Part shown: in pieces, positions 41,192 through 50,377 of the stretch
Layout: each line of letters begins with the position of its first letter
How positions within the stretch are numbered: the stretch's first letter is position 1
Origin: Pseudomonas pharyngis
GTDB lineage: Bacteria; Pseudomonadota; Gammaproteobacteria; Pseudomonadales; Pseudomonadaceae
Direction: 5' to 3'
NCBI RefSeq assembly: GCF_021602345.1
Contig: NZ_BQID01000004.1
Span: 310,001 to 374,000, forward strand
DNA: 64,000 nucleotides
The notes under the pieces: model-generated
Seen by the model: only the letters and a program-made list of their open reading frames with translations
Told to the model about the DNA's origin: nothing
Database searches by the model: none
Made by a program: the position numbers and the translations under genes

Positions 41192-41234
41192 TACCGCAAT
41201 CAGCTCAAATCGCTGTGGGAGTTCGCTCCCACAG
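41183..41234 (+). terminator. Two tandem stem-loops after xthA
   Basis: TTGAGCTGAT and ATCAGCTCAA form a 10-bp stem overlapping the xthA stop codon (41183-41208). Four bases later CTGTGGGAG-TTCG-CTCCCACAG forms a 9-bp stem with a stable UUCG loop (41213-41234), followed by TTTGAG. The second resembles half of a REP element. Together they probably protect or terminate the xthA transcript. Confidence 0.55.
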
Positions 41235-41311
41235 TTTGAGCACTGTCATCTTTCAGCAACCTCACTGACTTAATCTCCCCGGCAATCCCCTTGGCTGCAA
41301 TCGGTGCCGGC

Positions 41312-42646
41312 ATGACCCTGCGTGTTCTGTTCGTCTTTCTCCTGAGCGCCTGGCTGCAGGTTGCGGTTGCGGCGTTGCCCATTCCCGAGAACGGCCCGGT
41401 ATTGCGCATCCAGGGTTCCAACACCATTGGCGCGGCGCTCGGCCCGGCGCTGGTGGAAGGCCTGTTGCAAGACCAGGGGCTGTTGAAAGTCCACAGCGAA
41501 ACCCCGGACACCGCCAACGAACAACGAGTCGTCGGCCTGACGGCCCAAGGCCAGAGGGTCGTGGTGGAAATCGCTGCCCACGGCTCGAGCACCGGTTTCA
41601 CTGCACTCAAGAACGCCAGCGCCGATCTGGCCGCCTCGTCGCGACCGATCAAGGACAGCGAACTGCTGAATCTGCAAGCCCGGGGCGATCTGAAAAGTCC
41701 CGACGCCGAGCAAGTCATTGCCATCGATGGCCTGGCGATCATCCTTCATCCCGACAATCCGCTGAATCAATTGAACACCGAACAACTGGCGCGGATCTTC
41801 AGTGGCGAGGCGAAGACGTGGGAAGACGTCGGCGGCAAGGGTGGGACGATTCATTTATATGCGCGGGATGACCAGTCCGGCACCTACGACACGTTCAAGG
41901 AACTTGTCCTCAGCCGTCGTGGGAAATCCCTGAGCAATGCCGCGAAGCGGTTTGAATCCAGCGAGCAACTGTCCGACGCCGTGAGTGCCGATCCGCAGGC
42001 CATCGGTTTCATCGGCCTGCCCTACGTGCGCCAGGCCAAGGCCGTGGCGATCGTCGACGGCCAATCCCAGGCAATGTTGCCGCTCGCCAGCCTGATCGCC
42101 ACCGAAGACTATCCGCTGTCGCGGCGGTTGTTCTTCTATCTGCCGCCCGACAACAACAATCCCTGGGCCAAGGCATTGGTGGAGTTTGCGCAGAGCCGCC
42201 GGGGTCAGGCGATTGTCGCGGCCAACGGTTTTATTGCCCAGACCGTACAGGCCATCGCCGTCACACCGAATGCGCTGATGCCCGAGGGTTATCAATCCCT
42301 CAGCCGCCACGCCCAGCGTCTGACCGTGAACTTCCGCTTTGAAGAAGGCAGCGCCAGCCTCGACAACAAGGCCCGCCAGGATCTGGCCCGGGTGTTCGAC
42401 TATATAAAGCACCACGACAAGACCGACCGCGCGGTAACTCTGGTGGGATTCGGCGACGCCAAGGACGACCCGGCGCGGGCGGATTTGCTGTCGAAGCTGC
42501 GGGCGATGGCGGTCCGCCGGGAGTTGGTGAAGAACGGCGTGGTGCTGCGCGAGGTGCGCGGGTTTGGCGCGCTGATGCCGGTGGCGACCAACAGCGGGGA
42601 TGAAGGCAGGATCAAGAATCGGCGGGTTGAGGTTTGGGTTTACTGA
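41312..42646 (+). CDS. Phosphate-binding-like (PstS) protein fused to an OmpA-like domain
   Basis: This 444-aa secreted protein has a signal peptide (about residues 1-23, ending VAVAA). It has a PstS-like periplasmic binding domain (RIQGSNTIGAALGPALVEGLL; IDGLAIILHPDNPLNQL; SGTYDTFKELVL; GFIGLPYVRQAKAV) and a C-terminal OmpA/MotB-type peptidoglycan-binding domain (LTVNFRFEEGSASLDNKARQDLARV, ending RIKNRRVEVWVY). The fusion suggests a cell-wall-attached sensor or scavenger rather than a free transport component. It is not next to pst transporter genes. The ligand is probably phosphate or another oxyanion, by family only. Confidence 0.85.
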   Translation: MTLRVLFVFLLSAWLQVAVAALPIPENGPVLRIQGSNTIGAALGPALVEGLLQDQGLLKVHSETPDTANEQRVVGLTAQGQRVVVEIAAHGSSTGFTALKNASADLAASSRPIKDSELLNLQARGDLKSPDAEQVIAIDGLAIILHPDNPLNQLNTEQLARIFSGEAKTWEDVGGKGGTIHLYARDDQSGTYDTFKELVLSRRGKSLSNAAKRFESSEQLSDAVSADPQAIGFIGLPYVRQAKAVAIVDGQSQAMLPLASLIATEDYPLSRRLFFYLPPDNNNPWAKALVEFAQSRRGQAIVAANGFIAQTVQAIAVTPNALMPEGYQSLSRHAQRLTVNFRFEEGSASLDNKARQDLARVFDYIKHHDKTDRAVTLVGFGDAKDDPARADLLSKLRAMAVRRELVKNGVVLREVRGFGALMPVATNSGDEGRIKNRRVEVWVY

Positions 42647-42679
42647 ATCTGGTGTTGATGCGTTGAACGAGCAGGCCCC

Positions 42680-42770
42680 ATCGCGAGCAGGCTCGCTCCC
42701 ACATTAGATCTCCAGCGAACACAACGTATGTGGACACCAGCGACCCCGTGGGAGCGAGCCTGCTCGCGAT
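42680..42770. repeat. REPIN (two inverted REP sequences)
   Basis: ATCGCGAGCAGGCTCGCTCC near 42680 and its complement GGAGCGAGCCTGCTCGCGAT near 42750 flank about 40 bp. They lie between the PstS/OmpA gene and the convergent acyl-CoA dehydrogenase gene. Confidence 0.85.
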
Positions 42771-42784
42771 AGCCGGCGACGCGG

Positions 42785-44014
42785 TTAATGACCGCTGCGC
42801 AGCATTTCCTTCGGCACATACTTGCCGATCTCGAACTTGCCGATCGCCGCACGGTGCACCTCGTCCGGGCCATCGGCCAGGCGCAGGGTGCGTTGCATGG
42901 CGTACATGTAGGCCAACGGGAAGTCGTTCGAGACCCCGGCCCCGCCATGGATCTGGATCGCCCGGTCGATCACCCGCAACGCGACGTTCGGTGCCACGAC
43001 CTTGATCTGTGCAATCTCGCTCTTGGCGACCTTGTTACCCACGGTGTCCATCATGTACGCCGCTTTCAGGGTCAGCAGGCGCGCCATGTCGATTTCCATC
43101 CGCGAGTCGGCAATCTTGTCGACGTTACCGCCCAGACGCGCCAGCGGTTTGCCGAACGCGGTACGGCTCACCGAGCGTTTGCACATCAGTTCCAGTGCGC
43201 GCTCGGCCATGCCGATCGAACGCATGCAGTGGTGAATCCGGCCCGGGCCAAGACGACCTTGTGCGATTTCGAAGCCGCGTCCTTCACCGAGCAGGACGTT
43301 TTCGTACGGCACCCGCACGTTGTCGAACAGCACTTCGGCGTGGCCGTGGGGCGCGTCGTCGTAACCGAACACCGGCAGCGGACGGAGGATCTTCACGCCG
43401 GGAGTGTCGACCGGCACCAGGATCATCGAGTGCTGAGCGTGACGCGGGGCGTCGGGGTTGCTCAGGCCCATGAAAATCAGGATCTTGCAGCGCGGATCGC
43501 AGGCGCCGGAGGTCCACCATTTCTTGCCGTTGATCACCCACTCGTCGCCATCGCGCACGGCACGGGCGGCCATGTTGGTGGCGTCGGAGGACGCAACGTC
43601 CGGCTCGGTCATGGCGAATGCCGAGCGGATCTCACCGCGCAGCAGCGGTTCGAGCCAGCGCTGCTTCTGTTCTTCGTTGGCGTAACGCACCAGCACTTCC
43701 ATGTTGCCGGTGTCGGGGGCCGAGCAGTTGAACGGCTCGGGACCGAGCAGCGAACGGCCCATGATTTCCGCCAATGGCGCGTATTCGAGGTTGGTCAGGC
43801 CGGCGCCGAGTTCCGACTCAGGCAGAAACAAATTCCACAGACCTTCGGCCTTTGCCTTGGCTTTGAGTTCTTCCATGATCGCCGTCGGCTGCCAGCGATC
43901 GCCTTCGGCAACCTGCCGTTCGAACACGGCTTCGGCCGGGTAAACGTAAGTGTCCATGAACGCGGTCACGCGCTCACGCAGTTCTTGCACCTTGGGCGAA
44001 TAAGCGAAATCCAT
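42785..44014 (-). CDS. Acyl-CoA dehydrogenase (ACAD10/11-like)
   Basis: This 409-aa flavoprotein oxidises acyl-CoA to enoyl-CoA. FAD and substrate motifs are visible ([75 protein letters not shown]). The arrangement matches the ACAD10/11-type bacterial subgroup, whose substrates include branched or long-chain acyl-CoAs. ATG at 44014 is preferred to the in-frame TTG two codons earlier. It is divergent from a LysR regulator gene that probably controls it. Confidence 0.9.
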   Translation of the reverse strand: MDFAYSPKVQELRERVTAFMDTYVYPAEAVFERQVAEGDRWQPTAIMEELKAKAKAEGLWNLFLPESELGAGLTNLEYAPLAEIMGRSLLGPEPFNCSAPDTGNMEVLVRYANEEQKQRWLEPLLRGEIRSAFAMTEPDVASSDATNMAARAVRDGDEWVINGKKWWTSGACDPRCKILIFMGLSNPDAPRHAQHSMILVPVDTPGVKILRPLPVFGYDDAPHGHAEVLFDNVRVPYENVLLGEGRGFEIAQGRLGPGRIHHCMRSIGMAERALELMCKRSVSRTAFGKPLARLGGNVDKIADSRMEIDMARLLTLKAAYMMDTVGNKVAKSEIAQIKVVAPNVALRVIDRAIQIHGGAGVSNDFPLAYMYAMQRTLRLADGPDEVHRAAIGKFEIGKYVPKEMLRSGH

Positions 44015-44190
44015 GAGCAATTACCTTTTTTCGGCAGGTTGTTTAAGTCATGCAATCGATGCTAGAACAGCGTTGATAATTTACCTAGCCTATTCTCGGC
44101 GTGTATAAACATTCATCACCGATATATGATTGGTTGATTTTCCTGGCCGCCCTGACCCGCGCCATTCACCTATAACAAGAGAGCCGCGTA

Positions 44191-45135
44191 ATGAATCTGA
44201 GCAAGGTCGACCTCAACCTTTTCATCGTCTTCGACGCGATCTACACCGAAGCCAACCTGACCCGCGCCGGGCAGATTGTCGGCATTACCCAGCCGGCGGT
44301 GTCCAACGCCTTGGCGCGGTTGCGCGAGACCTTCAACGACCCGCTCTTCGTGCGCACCGCCCAAGGCATGGTGCCGACGCCCATGGCGCAGAACATCATC
44401 GGTCCGGTGCGCAACGCACTGTCGCTGCTGCGGGTGTCGGTTCAGGAAAGCCGCATTTTCAACCCCTCGCAAGCGGTCAAGACCTACCGCATCAGCATGA
44501 CTGACCTGACCGAAGCGGTGATTCTGCCGCCACTGTTCCAGCGTCTGCGTCGTCTGGCGCCGACGGTGATCATCGAAAGCTTCCTGTCCAAACGCCGGGA
44601 AACCACCAAGGAGCTGGCTGCCGGGCGCCTCGATTTCGCCGTAGATGCACCGCTCAACACCGACCCGCAGGTGCGCCACGTCAAGCTGATGGAAGACCGT
44701 TACGTCTGCGCGATGCGCAAGGGTCATCCGCTGGCGACCAAGGAAAAATTCACCCTCGACGATTACCTGTCGCTGACCCACATCCATATTTCCAGCCGGC
44801 GCAGTGGCCTGGGTCATGTCGATCTGGCGCTGGGCAAAATGGGCATCCAGCGCAAGATCGCGCTGCGCTCGCAGCACTATCTGATGGCGTCCCAGGTGTT
44901 GCAGCAGACCGACATGGTGATGACCGTGCCGGAGCGTTTCGCCCGCCGCCATGACCTGCATGCGTTCAATCTGCCGGTCAACGATGTACCGCCGGTGGAA
45001 ACCCATTTGTACTGGCACGAAAGCACTGATCAGGACCCGGCCAACCGCTGGATGCGCGAGCAGATGATCGAGTTGTGCCAGCAAGTGACAGCGCACGAGA
45101 AGAAGCTCGACAAGCTGCAGGCGCCCGCTACTTGA
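44191..45135 (+). CDS. LysR-family transcriptional regulator
   Basis: This 314-aa regulator has an N-terminal winged HTH (LNLFIVFDAIYTEANLTRAGQIVGITQPAVSNALARLRETFNDPLFVR, residues about 8-55) and a C-terminal effector-binding domain. The sequence is closest in style to the NodD/NahR/LinR subgroup. It is divergent from the acyl-CoA dehydrogenase gene, the classical LysR layout, so that gene is its most likely target. The effector may be an acyl-CoA or fatty acid, which is inference only. Confidence 0.88.
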   Translation: MNLSKVDLNLFIVFDAIYTEANLTRAGQIVGITQPAVSNALARLRETFNDPLFVRTAQGMVPTPMAQNIIGPVRNALSLLRVSVQESRIFNPSQAVKTYRISMTDLTEAVILPPLFQRLRRLAPTVIIESFLSKRRETTKELAAGRLDFAVDAPLNTDPQVRHVKLMEDRYVCAMRKGHPLATKEKFTLDDYLSLTHIHISSRRSGLGHVDLALGKMGIQRKIALRSQHYLMASQVLQQTDMVMTVPERFARRHDLHAFNLPVNDVPPVETHLYWHESTDQDPANRWMREQMIELCQQVTAHEKKLDKLQAPAT

Positions 45136-45147
45136 CGTAAACGTCAA
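45132..45147 (+). promoter_or_regulatory. LiuR operator TTGACGTAAACGTCAA upstream of liuR
   Basis: Perfect 7-bp half-sites TTGACGT and ACGTCAA are separated by two bases, overlapping a likely -35 (TTGACG) with TTAGCT about 17 bp downstream. It resembles the two palindromes at 49088-49145 before liuA and suggests autoregulation. It also overlaps the last codons of the LysR gene. Confidence 0.75.
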
Positions 45148-45190
45148 CCTGCCATTAGCTTAGCGCCAAGACCCTTCTTCGAGCGCTTTC

Positions 45191-45592
45191 ATGAGCAGCC
45201 AGACCTACAGCATTTCCGACCTCGCCCGCGAGCTGGACATCACCACCCGGGCGATCCGCTTCTATGAAGAACAAGGCTTGCTCAGCCCCGAGCGCCGAGG
45301 CCAGGAACGCATCTATTCGCCGCGCGACAAGGTCAGCCTGAAGCTGATCCTGCGGGGCAAGCGCATCGGTTTTTCCCTGGCCGAGTGCCGCGAGCTGATC
45401 GAGCTCTACGACCCCTCCAGCGGTAACACCAAACAACTCAACAGCATGCTGGCGAAAATCAGCGAGCGCCGGGCACAGCTCGAACAGCAATTGCTGGACA
45501 TCGAACAGATGAAGCTGGAACTCGACACCGCCGAAGAACGCTGCGTGCAGGCGCTGGAGCAGACGCTCAAGAGTCAGCAATCAGTTCAGTAA
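45191..45592 (+). CDS. liuR: MerR-family regulator of leucine/isovalerate catabolism
   Basis: This 133-aa MerR protein has the winged helix at the N-terminus (YSISDLARELDITTRAIRFYEEQGLLSPER) and a long dimerisation helix (about 85-125). No cysteine cluster for metals is present. It lies directly upstream of the HMG-CoA lyase gene. Matching palindromes occur at its own promoter and upstream of liuA, so it is assigned as LiuR, the regulator of the liu genes. Confidence 0.85.
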   Translation: MSSQTYSISDLARELDITTRAIRFYEEQGLLSPERRGQERIYSPRDKVSLKLILRGKRIGFSLAECRELIELYDPSSGNTKQLNSMLAKISERRAQLEQQLLDIEQMKLELDTAEERCVQALEQTLKSQQSVQ

Positions 45593-45608
45593 CCTAAATA
45601 AATCCCAA

Positions 45609-45697
45609 TGTGGGAGCGGGCTTGCTCGCGAAAGCGATGTTTCAGAAACAGATTTGTCGGCTGACACTCCGCTTTCGCGAGCAAGCCCGCTCCCACA
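45609..45697. repeat. REPIN (two inverted REP sequences)
   Basis: GTGGGAGCGGGCTTGCTCGC near 45611 and its complement near 45677-45696 are separated by about 35 bp and extended by AAAGCG/CGCTTT. They lie between liuR and the HMG-CoA lyase gene. Confidence 0.88.
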
Positions 45698-45734
45698 AGG
45701 GTTCCGCACGAATTCAAAAGAGCAGGTCAACGCC

Positions 45735-46634
45735 ATGTCCCTCCCCTCCCAAGTACGCCTGATCGAAGTCGGCCCACGTGACGGCCTGCAGAACGAAGCC
45801 CAGCCCATCAGCGTCGCCGACAAGGTGCAACTGGTCGACGCGCTGAGCGCCGCCGGTCTCGGCTATATAGAAGTCGGCAGTTTCGTCTCGCCCAAGTGGG
45901 TGCCGCAGATGGCCGGTTCCGCAGAGGTGTTCGCGCAGATCCAGCGCAAGCCCGGCGTGACCTATGGCGCGCTGGCGCCGAACCTGCGCGGTTTTGAGGA
46001 TGCGCTGGCCGCCGGGGTCAAGGAAGTCGCGGTGTTTGCCGCTGCGTCCGAAGCCTTTTCGCAACGCAACATCAATTGCTCGATCAGCGAAAGCCTGGCG
46101 CGGTTCGCGCCGATCATGGAATCGGCGAAACAGCACGGCGTTACCGTGCGCGGTTACGTCTCCTGCGTGCTGGGCTGCCCTTATGAAGGCGAGGTCGCCC
46201 CGGAACAAGTGGCCATGGTCGCCCGCGAGCTGTACGCGATGGGCTGCTACGAAGTGTCGCTGGGTGACACCATCGGCACCGGCACTGCGGGCGCGACCCG
46301 CCGACTGTTCGAAGTGGTTTCGAAGCAGGTGCCTCGAGAGAAACTCGCCGGCCACTTCCACGACACCTACGGCCAGGCCATGGCCAACATCTACGCCAGC
46401 CTGCTGGAAGGCATCGCGGTGTTCGACAGCTCGATCGCCGGCCTCGGCGGCTGCCCGTACGCCAAAGGCGCCAGCGGTAACGTCGCCACTGAAGACGTGG
46501 TGTACCTGCTCAATGGCCTGGGTATCGAGACCGGCATCGACCTCGACGCCTTGATTGCCGCCGGCCAGCAGATCAGTGCCGTGCTCGGCCGCCCGACCGG
46601 TTCGCGCGTGGCCAAGGCTCGCAGCGCACAGTGA
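45735..46634 (+). CDS. mvaB: Hydroxymethylglutaryl-CoA lyase
   Basis: This 299-aa enzyme splits HMG-CoA into acetyl-CoA and acetoacetate, the last step of leucine degradation. Motifs of the HMG-CoA lyase family are intact: VGPRDGLQNE, the catalytic cysteine loop GLGGCPYAKGASGNVATED and HFHDTYGQAMANI with metal-binding histidines. It acts after LiuC and is equivalent to LiuE. The start at 45735 follows AGCAGG. The gene is separated from the other liu genes by crcY and an acyl-CoA synthetase gene. Confidence 0.95.
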   Translation: MSLPSQVRLIEVGPRDGLQNEAQPISVADKVQLVDALSAAGLGYIEVGSFVSPKWVPQMAGSAEVFAQIQRKPGVTYGALAPNLRGFEDALAAGVKEVAVFAAASEAFSQRNINCSISESLARFAPIMESAKQHGVTVRGYVSCVLGCPYEGEVAPEQVAMVARELYAMGCYEVSLGDTIGTGTAGATRRLFEVVSKQVPREKLAGHFHDTYGQAMANIYASLLEGIAVFDSSIAGLGGCPYAKGASGNVATEDVVYLLNGLGIETGIDLDALIAAGQQISAVLGRPTGSRVAKARSAQ

Positions 46635-46644
46635 GGGGGGACTG

Positions 46645-46685
46645 TGTTACCGCCGAGACCGAAACGTGGGCACAAGCGAGTAACA
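46645..46685 (+). promoter_or_regulatory. CbrB-type half-sites TGTTAC and GTAACA upstream of crcY
   Basis: TGTTAC at 46645-46650 and GTAACA at 46680-46685 form an inverted pair about 85-120 bp upstream of the sigma-54 promoter, the expected place for CbrB, the activator of crc RNAs. Resemblance to the reported CbrB motif is from memory. Confidence 0.55.
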
Positions 46686-46767
46686 TGGAAACAAATTGTC
46701 TGGTTTTGCCTGAAAGAAAAATCCTTCAAAAATCTCAAGCGGTTGATTTAAAAGGGTTTTATAAAGT

Positions 46768-46782
46768 TGGCACGGCTTCTGC
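46768..46782 (+). promoter_or_regulatory. Sigma-54 promoter of crcY
   Basis: TGGCACGGCTTCTGC matches the sigma-54 consensus with GG and GC exactly 10 bp apart. Predicted transcription begins near 46794. Confidence 0.88.
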
Positions 46783-46793
46783 TATCTCTATGG

Positions 46794-47166
46794 CATAACA
46801 AGAATAAAAAGCAGCAAACCAATAAAAATAAGACGTACCGACTCTGACATAACAAAAACAACACGGCAGAGACGCAGCTAACAGATTTTTTTGGAGAAGG
46901 TGTGCTTTTCAGGGTATTCCTCGGAATGACCCGCAACCGGGCAGAGAACAATAAAACTACCTTCAGGTAGCTCCCGAATCGGTTGGATCGCTAGACGAGA
47001 AAGCAGATCAGCGCTCAAAAAAATACGTTTGCTCTTGACCCCGGATGGGGGTCGCCAAAAACAGCGGTAAAGGGCCACGGTTGCCAAAAACAACAACAGA
47101 CCGCCCCTCAATAATAAAAAAGAGCACGCGACGACAAAATTAAAGGGGAGCTTCGGCTCCCCTTTG
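46794..47166 (+). ncRNA. crcY: CrcY small RNA, Hfq/Crc-sequestering
   Basis: This roughly 370-nt RNA lies between the HMG-CoA lyase gene and an acyl-CoA synthetase gene, downstream of a sigma-54 promoter. It contains six clusters of A-rich AAnAAnAA motifs (46797, 46821, 46851, 46947, 47086 and 47110), which bind Hfq with Crc and titrate them away from target mRNAs to relieve carbon catabolite repression. It ends in a strong hairpin with a UUCG loop. Position beside mvaB matches CrcY of P. putida, from memory. Short frames on the minus strand here are chance. Confidence 0.9.
47142..47165 (+). terminator. Hairpin ending crcY
   Basis: AAAGGGGAGC-TTCG-GCTCCCCTTT, a 10-bp stem with a UUCG tetraloop. 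The T-run is short on the plus strand; on the minus strand it is followed by AATTTTG, so it may also stop the acyl-CoA synthetase transcript. Confidence 0.85.
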
Positions 47167-47200
47167 TGCTTCCTGTGATTTCTGTTTTCACCGCCCCCCC

Positions 47201-47291
47201 TTGTGGGAGCGGGCTTGCTCGCGAATGCGTCAGGTCAGTCAACATGCTTGGTGAATGGCACACTGCATTCGCGAGCAAGCCCGCTCCCACA
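47201..47291. repeat. REPIN (two inverted REP sequences)
   Basis: GTGGGAGCGGGCTTGCTCGC near 47203 and its complement near 47270-47289, extended by GAATGC/GCATTC, lie between crcY and the acyl-CoA synthetase gene. Confidence 0.88.
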
Positions 47292-47302
47292 TTCGATCTT
47301 TG

Positions 47303-49000
47303 TCAGGTCTGGTTTTCGCGTAATTCTTCGATACTGATCTCACGCATCCGGAATTTCTGGATCTTGCCCGTCACCGTCATCGGAAACTCCTCGACAAACT
47401 TGAAGTACCGCGGCGTCTTGAAGTGGGCGATGCGCTCCTTGCACCACGCTTGCAGCTCTTGTTCGGTGGCGCTGTGGCCGGGATGGAATTTGATCCAGGC
47501 GACGATTTCTTCGCCGTAACGCGAGCAGGGAATGCCGATCACCTGCACGTCCGCCACCGCTGGATGGGTGAAGAAGAATTCTTCCAGTTCGCGCGGATAA
47601 ATGTTCTCACCGCCACGGATGATCATGTCCTTGTTACGCCCGGCGATGCACACGTAACCCTCGTCGTTCATGCTCGCCAGGTCGCCGGTGTGCATCCAGC
47701 CCGCAGCGTCGATGGCTTCGGCGGTGGCATTCGGGTTGTTCCAATAGCCGAGCATCACGCTGTAACCACGGGTGCACAGCTCGCCGATGGTGCCGCGCGG
47801 TACCGGATTGCCGGCCTCGTCGATGATTTTGCTTTCGAGTTGCGGCTGGGTGCGGCCGACGGTGGTGACGCGCAGTTCCAGTTCGTCGGATGGGCCGGTC
47901 TGCAGCGACACCGGGCTGGTTTCGGTCATGCCGTAGGCGATCTGCACTTCGCTCATGTGCATTTCGCTGATGACCCGGCGCATCACCTCGATCGGGCAGG
48001 TGGCGCCGGCCATGATCCCGGTGCGCAGGGTCGACAGGTCGAACTCGGCGCGCTGCGGTTGATCGAGCATGGCGATGAACATGGTCGGCACGCCGTACAG
48101 TGCGGTGGCCTTTTCTTCGGCGACGGTGTTCAGGGTCAGCAGCGGATCAAAGGCATCGTTGGGATAGATCATGGTGCTGCCGTGGGTGATGCAGCCGAGG
48201 TTGCCCATGACCATGCCGAAGCAGTGATACAGCGGCACCGGAATCACCAGCCGATCAGCGGCAGTCAGGCCGAGGCTTTCGCCGACCATGTAACCGTTGT
48301 TGAGGATGTTGTAGTGACTGAGGGTCGCTCCCTTGGGAAAACCGGTGGTGCCGGAGGTGTACTGAATGTTGACGGGCTGATCGAAGTGCAGACCGTCGCT
48401 GCGTTCACGCAATTGTTCTGGAGAGACACTGGCGGCCAGATCTGCCAGTTGCGACCACGGAAGAAAACCCGAAGGCGGCTGCGGATCGAGGCTGATCAAG
48501 CCGCGCAGCTCCGGCAGGCGCTCGCTGCGCAGCTCGCCGATGGATTGCTCGACCAGTTCCGGGAGCAAGCCTTGCAACATGCCGTGATAGTTGGAGCTCT
48601 TGAAAGCACCGGCGCAGACCAGCCATTGGCAACCGGATTGCTTGAGCACGTATTCGAGTTCGGAGCTGCGGTAGGCCGGGTTGATGTTGACCAGGATTAC
48701 GCCGAGCTTCGCGGTGGCGAATTGAATGATGCACCACTGCGCGCAATTCGGTGCCCAGATGCCGAGCCGGTCACCGGCCTGCAAACCCAACGCCAGCAGG
48801 GCTCTGGCGTGAACATCCACCGCGTCGGCCAGTTGCCGCCAGGTATAACGCAGCTGCTGATGACGCACCACCAACGCCTCGCCGTCCGGATACTGCGCGA
48901 CGGTCTCGTCGAACTTCTGCCCGATGGTCATCGCCAGCAAGGCTTTGTCCTGGGAACCACGGGTGTAGCTGCGCTGCGGGTTTGCACTGGATTGATCCAT
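47303..49000 (-). CDS. AMP-binding acyl-CoA synthetase
   Basis: This 565-aa enzyme of the ANL superfamily activates a carboxylic acid as acyl-adenylate and then acyl-CoA. The P-loop is [16 protein letters not shown], the A5 region contains [10 protein letters not shown], and A8 and A10 regions are visible ([25 protein letters not shown] with the catalytic Lys). The gene is divergent from liuABCD across a region with two LiuR-type palindromes, so it likely feeds a branched or short-chain acid such as isovalerate or acetoacetate into that pathway; the substrate is inferred. ATG at 49000 is preferred over a longer start, which would overlap the operator region. Confidence 0.88.
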   Translation of the reverse strand: MDQSSANPQRSYTRGSQDKALLAMTIGQKFDETVAQYPDGEALVVRHQQLRYTWRQLADAVDVHARALLALGLQAGDRLGIWAPNCAQWCIIQFATAKLGVILVNINPAYRSSELEYVLKQSGCQWLVCAGAFKSSNYHGMLQGLLPELVEQSIGELRSERLPELRGLISLDPQPPSGFLPWSQLADLAASVSPEQLRERSDGLHFDQPVNIQYTSGTTGFPKGATLSHYNILNNGYMVGESLGLTAADRLVIPVPLYHCFGMVMGNLGCITHGSTMIYPNDAFDPLLTLNTVAEEKATALYGVPTMFIAMLDQPQRAEFDLSTLRTGIMAGATCPIEVMRRVISEMHMSEVQIAYGMTETSPVSLQTGPSDELELRVTTVGRTQPQLESKIIDEAGNPVPRGTIGELCTRGYSVMLGYWNNPNATAEAIDAAGWMHTGDLASMNDEGYVCIAGRNKDMIIRGGENIYPRELEEFFFTHPAVADVQVIGIPCSRYGEEIVAWIKFHPGHSATEQELQAWCKERIAHFKTPRYFKFVEEFPMTVTGKIQKFRMREISIEELRENQT

Positions 49001-49087
49001 GACGACCCCTATTGTCTTTATTAGTGGGTGTTGGAACGGAGCCACGGCAGCTCCGACCATTCAGAACTGGCTCTACTCTCGCTCAAG

Positions 49088-49145
49088 TTGACGTTAACGT
49101 AAAGGGTGATTGACAGCCATTCGTCACAGGCTTACGTTAACGTAA
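49088..49145. promoter_or_regulatory. Two LiuR-type palindromes between the acyl-CoA synthetase gene and liuA
   Basis: TTGACGTTAACGTAAA (49088-49103) and TTACGTTAACGTAA (49132-49145, a perfect 14-bp palindrome) share the core ACGTTAACGT; centres are 43 bp apart. The site at 45132 before liuR is a close relative. Both transcription units can be controlled from here. Confidence 0.8.
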
Positions 49146-49201
49146 AGGTGAGAACTGAAACGCCCTTCTCCCCACCCTACAAAAAAGCCAAAAGGTGACC
49201 C

Positions 49202-50365
49202 ATGAGCTACCCATCCCTGAACTTTGCCCTCGGTGAAACCATCGACATGCTGCGCGATCAGGTTCAGTCCTTTGTCGCCAAGGAGATCGCCCCGCGTGCC
49301 GCGCAGATCGACAGCGACAACCTGTTCCCGGCTGATCTGTGGCGCAAGTTCGGTGACATGGGCCTGCTCGGGATCACCGTACCGGAAGAGTACGGCGGCG
49401 CTGGTCTGGGTTACCTGGCGCACGTGGTGGCGATGGAAGAAATCAGCCGTGGCTCGGCTTCCGTGGCGTTGTCCTACGGCGCCCACTCCAACCTCTGCGT
49501 CAACCAGATCAACCGCAACGGCAACCACGAACAGAAAGCCAAATACCTGCCGAAGCTGATCAGCGGCGAACACGTCGGCGCTCTGGCGATGAGCGAGCCG
49601 AACGCCGGTTCCGACGTGGTCTCGATGAAACTGCGCGCCGATAAACGCGGCGACCGCTTCGTGCTCAACGGCAGCAAGACCTGGATCACCAACGGTCCCG
49701 ACGCCAACACTTACGTCATCTACGCCAAGACCGACCTGGAAAAAGGCCCGCACGGCATCACCGCGTTCATCGTCGAACGTGACTGGAAAGGCTTCAGCCG
49801 CAGCAACAAGTTCGACAAACTCGGCATGCGCGGCTCCAACACCTGCGAGCTGTTCTTCGATGACGTCGAGGTGCCGGAAGAGAACATCCTCGGCGTCCTC
49901 AACGGCGGCGTGAAAGTGCTGATGAGCGGCCTCGATTACGAGCGTGTGGTTCTTTCGGGTGGCCCGACCGGAATCATGCAGTCGTGCATGGACCTGATCG
50001 TGCCGTACATCCACGACCGCAAGCAGTTCGGCCAGAGCATCGGCGAATTCCAGCTGATCCAGGGCAAAGTCGCCGACATGTACACCCAGCTCAACGCCAG
50101 CCGCGCGTACCTTTACGCCGTGGCCCAGGCCTGCGAGCGCAACGAAACCACGCGCAAGGACGCCGCCGGCGTGATCCTCTACACCGCCGAACGTGCCACA
50201 CAAATGGCCCTTGATGCGATCCAGATTCTCGGCGGCAACGGTTACATCAACGAATTCCCCGCCGGTCGTCTGCTGCGTGACGCCAAGCTGTACGAAATCG
50301 GCGCTGGCACCAGTGAGATCCGTCGCATGCTGATCGGTCGCGAACTGTTCAACGAAACCCGCTAA
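49202..50365 (+). CDS. liuA: Isovaleryl-CoA dehydrogenase
   Basis: This 387-aa acyl-CoA dehydrogenase converts isovaleryl-CoA to 3-methylcrotonyl-CoA. The FAD site is in [14 protein letters not shown]. The catalytic glutamate is in [20 protein letters not shown], the position characteristic of isovaleryl-CoA dehydrogenases, and [33 protein letters not shown] closes the enzyme. It is the first gene of liuABCD, downstream of two LiuR palindromes. Confidence 0.95.
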   Translation: MSYPSLNFALGETIDMLRDQVQSFVAKEIAPRAAQIDSDNLFPADLWRKFGDMGLLGITVPEEYGGAGLGYLAHVVAMEEISRGSASVALSYGAHSNLCVNQINRNGNHEQKAKYLPKLISGEHVGALAMSEPNAGSDVVSMKLRADKRGDRFVLNGSKTWITNGPDANTYVIYAKTDLEKGPHGITAFIVERDWKGFSRSNKFDKLGMRGSNTCELFFDDVEVPEENILGVLNGGVKVLMSGLDYERVVLSGGPTGIMQSCMDLIVPYIHDRKQFGQSIGEFQLIQGKVADMYTQLNASRAYLYAVAQACERNETTRKDAAGVILYTAERATQMALDAIQILGGNGYINEFPAGRLLRDAKLYEIGAGTSEIRRMLIGRELFNETR

Positions 50366-50377
50366 ACGGAGCTGTCC

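Noticed and set aside
46748-47111. Minus-strand frames of 67 and 77 codons within the crcY region
   Set aside because: They lie antisense to the CrcY RNA, are biased by its A-rich motifs, and have no credible ribosome site or domain.
17505-47291. Repeated GTGGGAGCGGGCTTGCTCGC sequences as possible CRISPR repeats
   Set aside because: They occur as inverted pairs at scattered intergenic positions with no regular spacers or cas genes; they are REP/REPIN elements.
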